Below, piece after piece: positions 60,231-64,000 of a DNA stretch of 64,000 bases. The position numbers and the translations under genes were made by a program. Numbering within the stretch: the first letter of the stretch is position 1; each line of letters begins with the position of its first letter. Origin of the DNA: Ehretia macrophylla (lineage: Eukaryota > Streptophyta > Magnoliopsida > Boraginales > Ehretiaceae); the NCBI GenBank assembly GCA_037974665.1, contig CM075770.1, forward strand, positions 8,630,501-8,694,500, in the 5' to 3' direction. The notes beneath the pieces were generated by a model. It was not told the origin of the DNA. It saw nothing but the letters and a program-made list of their open reading frames with translations, and made no database searches.

Positions 60231-60617
60231 GATTCGTACACATTTCGATATTTGCTACTTTTAAGGCCTTTAAACTCAAAATTAGCCTTAGCCTATTTCT
60301 TCCAAATATGTTCAGAACTGACCAATATAGTGGTCTACCAAATTTAATGCATTTTGGACATCGTTTACTAGGCCAAAACTATTTCGTTCTACAAGGTCAA
60401 AAAGCTGCAAGAAACCTACTTCATATTTTCAAGTTTTCCAGATTTAGACACCTTTCGATATTTGGCCATTTTGGAGGCCTTAGAGTCAAAATTGGCCTTG
60501 GACTATTTCTTCAAAATATGTTCATGACTGACAAATATAGTGACCTACCAATTTTCATACATTTTTATCAACTTTTACTAGGCCAAAAACACTTCGTTCT
60601 ACAAGGTCAGTAATCTG
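60231..60617. repeat. Two-copy tandem repeat of about 210 bp in the solo-LTR-like element
   Basis: GATTCGTACACATTTCGATA (60231) and GATTTAGACACCTTTCGATA (60441) begin the two units. Both contain CCTATTTCTTC or ACTATTTCTTC, AAATATGTTCA, TACTAGGCCAAAA and TTCGTTCTACAAGGTCA. An open frame (60308-60613) spans the repeats but has no family resemblance. Confidence 0.85.
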
Positions 60618-61639
60618 CCAACAAAAACGTGTTTACATATCTTCTAGTTTCTAGCCATTATCAAGCCATGCATGAGTAGATAGGCTCATATACACACATA
60701 TACAATAACTACAGAGGTAAATATAGCCATATGAGAGCATGCATGTGAGTTTTGAAAGCTTTTAAAAGAGTTTAACCCTCACCTTAGCCTATTGATGGGT
60801 GAAGATGCACAAATGCTCTTGAAAATGCACAAAAGGGTCTTCTTCCTTGCTTTGGCCAAGAGGTAGCTTGTTTTCCCTTAATTTCTAACTTAGTTAGCTT
60901 GTGTAGGAGGTGTACATGTGTGTGAAACCAAAAGACAAGGAAGAAAACTAGCAAAACTTACCTTAGGCCAAAAATGAAGAGTTTTGAGAGCTTGTGTACG
61001 TTTTTGAGCTAGCTACCTTGATTTTCTTGCTTTGGACGAAGCTTGTAGAGTTCTTGAGAGCTAAATTTCAGTCTTGGAAGCTCAAGGGAGCCATGGCCGA
61101 GAATGAGAGAGCTTGAGATAGAGTTTTTTTGAGGAAATGAATGAAGTTGAGTGTTTGTTGAGTAAGTGTTTGTTTGTGTCGGCCTTGAAGCTATACAAGG
61201 CTGAAATTATTTTGTTCTTTGAGCAATTTTGAATTGTGAGGAGTATGGTCATTGACAGGGTCGAGAATAAAGGCTTGGATGTTAGCAAAAGTGCCTTGGT
61301 GGAACAAAAAGTCTTGACAATGTGTAAGACCTTGTCTAGGCATGCATAGTAAAAAAAAATGTTGTTCAATTCTTGTTCAAATGATCTAGGTATGGCCGGC
61401 CATATGTGCTAAAAAAATCTGAATTTTATTTTGTTTTAAGCTTTATTTTATTGTAGGTTGATTGTGGTATTTGAGGTGCATTGATTTTTGGTGAGAATAA
61501 AGAATGTTTAGTGTTTAGTGAGCTTTCGTCTTTTGTGAGTTGACTTAGGATTAAAATAATAGTTAGTGGAGTTTGTAGGATTATTTATAATCTAGTGCTT
61601 TGTGTAGGATTCTTTACTGATTAGCGTGCAGGCACGTTT

Positions 61640-61950
61640 TTTAGGTCTAGGGCACGCACTACGAGACAAATGTACATATTCCAAGTAAATGCACGCAACC
61701 CTAAATGAATGCACGTAAATCAAGACACGACTATTAAACCTAGGTTAAGGCACGCAGTTCAAGGTTAGGGCACACGAAACGAGGTAACGCACGCAATTCG
61801 AAGTCAGGGCACATAAGTTGAGGATTAGGGCACACAATTCTAAGTCAAGGCACGTATGATGAGGCATGCACAAAAGCCAAGACAGGGCACGTAATTCAAG
61901 GTCAATCATATAATTCTGGGTCTAAGGCACACAAATCAAGATAGAACACG
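61640..61950. repeat. Irregular short-period repeat with a GGCACG core
   Basis: GGCACGCAATTCAAGGTTAG-like units recur about every 25-35 bases (AGGGCACGCACTACGAGAC, AAGGCACGCAGTTCAAGG, CAGGGCACATAAGTTGAGG, TAGGGCACACAATTCTAAG, CAGGGCACGTAATTCAAGG). They are degenerate and end exactly at the right edge of the insertion. Confidence 0.75.
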
Positions 61951-61977
61951 TTATTCAGGGTTGGGCCTCACAATGGA

Positions 61978-62471
61978 AAAGCTGTTGTTGCTTTTATTGG
62001 GCGTGGTTGGGATGGTTCAATTCTTTTTGGGCAAACTGCGTCTCTTCGCTGTTTCTCGGCTGCGGAAGCTGAAGCCTTTACGATCCGCAATGCGTGTCTC
62101 TTTGTGAGTCAAATGCAGCATTCTAGCATCATTATTGAAAGTAATACACATGACGTTTTAAAAGCAATCGATTCTCCGGAGAATGCACTTCGTTGGAGAA
62201 TAGTCACCATAGTGGAGGATATCAAAAAGATTGTTGCGGAGAACTCGAGAGTGCGATTCCAATGCGTCAGAAGAACGGTCAATAAACCATATGATTGGTT
62301 GATAAAGGATAGGCGTAGATATGAGCTGCCTGATAATTGGCTTTCGTGTATCCCCTCCCCCCCCCATTTGATGTACTTTCTTGATTAGGACTTTAACCCC
62401 ACTGGGGTAGGTTAAGTTTGTATTGGATCATTTATTTTAATGATAGTTTTGATTTTAGACCAAAAAAAAAA
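61978..62471 (+). mobile_element. LINE RNase H-like ORF, 3' fragment, 3' UTR and poly(A)
   Basis: The frame resumes AVVAFIGRGWDGSILFGQTA, AAEAEAFTIRNACLF (catalytic Glu region), IIIESNTHDVLKAI (the usual Asp in ESD is Asn here) and NKPYDWLIK, ending at 62386-62388. Without the insertion the ORF would be 169 residues. Downstream are CCCACTGGGGTAGGTTAAGT, TTTGTATTGG, a T-rich stretch and TTTTAGACC followed by 11 A (62461-62471), a typical plant LINE 3' end. No reverse transcriptase lies upstream, so this is a 5'-truncated copy. Confidence 0.85.
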
Positions 62472-62910
62472 AGAATTCATAAATCAGTGTTAGGTTACGA
62501 ACTATTTAAACTTGCAAACCACGGCTTTGTACACTTGTTGCTAGCCTATTGTTTACGTTATTGTATTTTTTTATTTATGTATTTCATTTTGGCACTTGTA
62601 GTTGTTGAGTTTTTATCTTGAGAAATTAAGGTGCACGTTTGTAGTAAATTTTTAATATGTGGACCCCAAATCCAGCATATTTTTTTTGTCGAAAGAGTTC
62701 ATATTATATATAAAAGGCATTAATCAATGCTCACGAACTCACAGTTCTTTTGTACGAGCAAAAAAAATTCAATTAGAAATGGTACTTAATTTTTGCAAAG
62801 TTAAACAATTTAAATCTTGTGAGATTAATGTGAGTTTCATCTCCACGTCTAGTTGAAGATTGTATTCATCGATGAGTTTGGTCCGCTGTGGCCCGGCCTC
62901 TAGTTAGAGG

Positions 62911-62951
62911 CACCCCGCCCCACCCCACCCCACCCCACCCCACCCCACCCC
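62911..62951. repeat. C-rich pentamer array (CCCAC)n
   Basis: CACCCCGCCC is followed by eight or so CACCC/CCCAC units and then a C/T-rich run. The strong C/G strand asymmetry is unlike the surrounding AT-rich DNA. Confidence 0.9.
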
Positions 62952-63180
62952 TTCCTTTCCCTTCCCTTTTTCTCTTTTCCATTTTCTTGGTCTTTCCGGT
63001 GTGGGATGTTTGGTAGGGTGGGCTGGGCATTACCCAAAAGCTGGTCATGTAGCAGTTCTGGTGTTTTACTTGCTGGTTGTGGTGGATTTGGATGGAGGAG
63101 CTTGGTTGGTTGTATCTATTTCGTGTGCTATTCTGCCATGCTTTATGTGATTTCCTCCAATACTGAGTTGCTTGGATTTC

Positions 63181-63204
63181 ATGACCAAAGAAAAAAAAAA
63201 AAGC
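63181..63204 (+). mobile_element. Ultra-short LINE-tail insertion with 14-bp TSD
   Basis: GTTGCTTGGATTTC (63167-63180) and GTTGCTAGGATTTC (63205-63218), one mismatch, flank ATGACCAAAG, a run of A and a terminal GC, 24 bases in total. TGACC plus poly(A) again matches the LINE 3' ends in this window. Confidence 0.7.
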
Positions 63205-64000
63205 GTTGCTAGGATTTCTGAACTGGGTTTCTATGGGCTTTTGTCGTTGGGCCCGTCCTTTGTCAAATTTTGTCCTTTATATTATATATATATATATATA
63301 TAAGAATTGTTTTCTTGCCCCTGGAGCACGGTTCAATTGAGATTGTGAGTTTAACATTTTTTATTGTTGTGAAATTTTTTCTTTGATTGACTCAATGCAT
63401 GTGTAGAAACACACCGCTGTATCTGGGGATTTACTAATTGGTGGTCGAATTTCACCGGATAATCTAGTGATTGAGTTTCGATAGTTGAATTCTCACATCA
63501 TCCAAAAAAAACTGTTCTCTTGACAACAACAAAAAAATAAAATAAATAAATTGTATATATATATCAAGCGTGATTGAAGTTATTCTATGAGTAAAGGTAC
63601 ACACAAAATAAAATGATAGTGCAAAAATATTAGATATCAAACACAATATCTTTTGGTGCTCTGCTCTCCTTAGAGCTTGATGGACCATTCAAAGCCTTCC
63701 CCTTTAAGATTTTCACCAAACCAATCCACTAAAGGCTCTGACTTCTTTAAATAGAGGTAAAGTTTCATTCATAATACTTTTCTTTAAGATCCTTTGTGAG
63801 CTATTTCGAGAGTATGGAGTGTTTATTACGAAGATTAAAAAGGACCCATAGAATAAGTGGACAACAATCCCTTCAATTGAGTGAACATGCAAAATGAAAG
63901 CTCTCTTGAGGTTGTGTTTGTACTCTAAATGTTCTTCAACATGATGCAATTTTATGTTCAAGAGAATATCAAAATTTGGTGAAAAAATCAACTTCAAAAA

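Larger units (their letters stand above)
57809..61972. mobile_element. 4.16-kb solo-LTR-like insertion with perfect 5-bp TSD
   Basis: ATGGA occurs at 57804-57808 and 61973-61977, and deleting one copy plus 57809-61972 restores an open RNase H frame. The insert starts TATCACGCTCCCAACCCGAC and ends GGGTTGGGCCTCACA. A start of T(G to A)TCAC and an end in CA with a 5-bp duplication fit an LTR. No second LTR, primer site, gag or pol is present, so a very large solo LTR is the simplest reading; a non-coding element is the alternative. The interior has a GC-richer band at 58800-59050, two internal tandem duplications (59121-59490, 60231-60617) and a short-period repeat near its right end (61640-61950). 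Confidence 0.75.
62480..64000. other. Intergenic to the window edge, no gene recognised
   Basis: It contains a (CCCAC)n-like array (62911-62951), an AT microsatellite at 63278-63301, a short dispersed repeat at about 63430-63512 related to 16388-16475, and the tail insertion at 63181. The open frames at 63006-63212 and 63713-63997 have no recognisable motif. Confidence 0.4.

Noticed and set aside
60019..60613. Open frames with repeated FGHFGGLRVKIGLGLFLQN-like text
   Set aside because: They reflect the internal tandem DNA duplication. No known protein is matched.

Overview
This is nuclear DNA of a flowering plant, probably a eudicot. It is AT-rich, genes are sparse and intron-containing with plant-type splice sites, and the gene families are plant ones: a ZAT-type C2H2 repressor, SNAP33, a CHX antiporter and a plant heparanase-like GH79 protein. 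The sequence alone does not allow a species call.

Layout. (1) 1-7170, minus: 5' part of a gene for a DEAH-box splicing helicase (DHX16/Prp2 type), exons 1-11. It runs off the left edge before the helicase core. A decayed Ty1/copia element sits in its tenth intron. A tandem array in its first intron carries a spare copy of exon 2. (2) 7.2-18.9 kb: AT-rich intergenic DNA with two foldback elements, an AT-rich dispersed repeat and a well-preserved TRIM mini-retrotransposon with a 5-bp target duplication. (3) 19025-20638, plus: an intact single-exon C2H2 zinc-finger protein (4 fingers, EAR motif). (4) 20.7-30.5 kb: mostly intergenic, with a jacalin-lectin pseudogene (minus, about 25 kb), local duplications, two tRNA-like SINEs and (AT)n tracts. 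(5) 30513-36273: a complete but decayed Mutator-like element (MULE) with long inverted ends, a degenerate 9-bp target duplication, a mutated transposase (minus) and a frameshifted GRF zinc-finger gene (plus). (6) 37.4-41.8 kb, plus: SNAP33 t-SNARE gene, five coding exons. (7) 44.36-47.58 kb, minus: CHX cation/H+ antiporter gene, three exons. (8) 49.26-55 kb, minus: heparanase-like GH79 gene, nine coding exons, one intron with a GC donor. (9) 55.4-64 kb: intergenic DNA with a 5'-truncated LINE whose RNase H reading frame is split by a 4.16-kb solo-LTR-like insertion with an exact 5-bp duplication.

The host genes are unrelated housekeeping or signalling genes (splicing, transcription repression, vesicle fusion, ion transport, cell-wall glycan processing) with no operon-like relation. 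The most interesting signal is a class of insertions only about 12-30 bp long. Each is a few bases plus poly(A), often ending GACC(A)n like the LINE 3' end in this window, and each is flanked by a 12-19-bp direct duplication. I see seven at six sites, one site hit twice. They look like extremely 5'-truncated LINE insertions.
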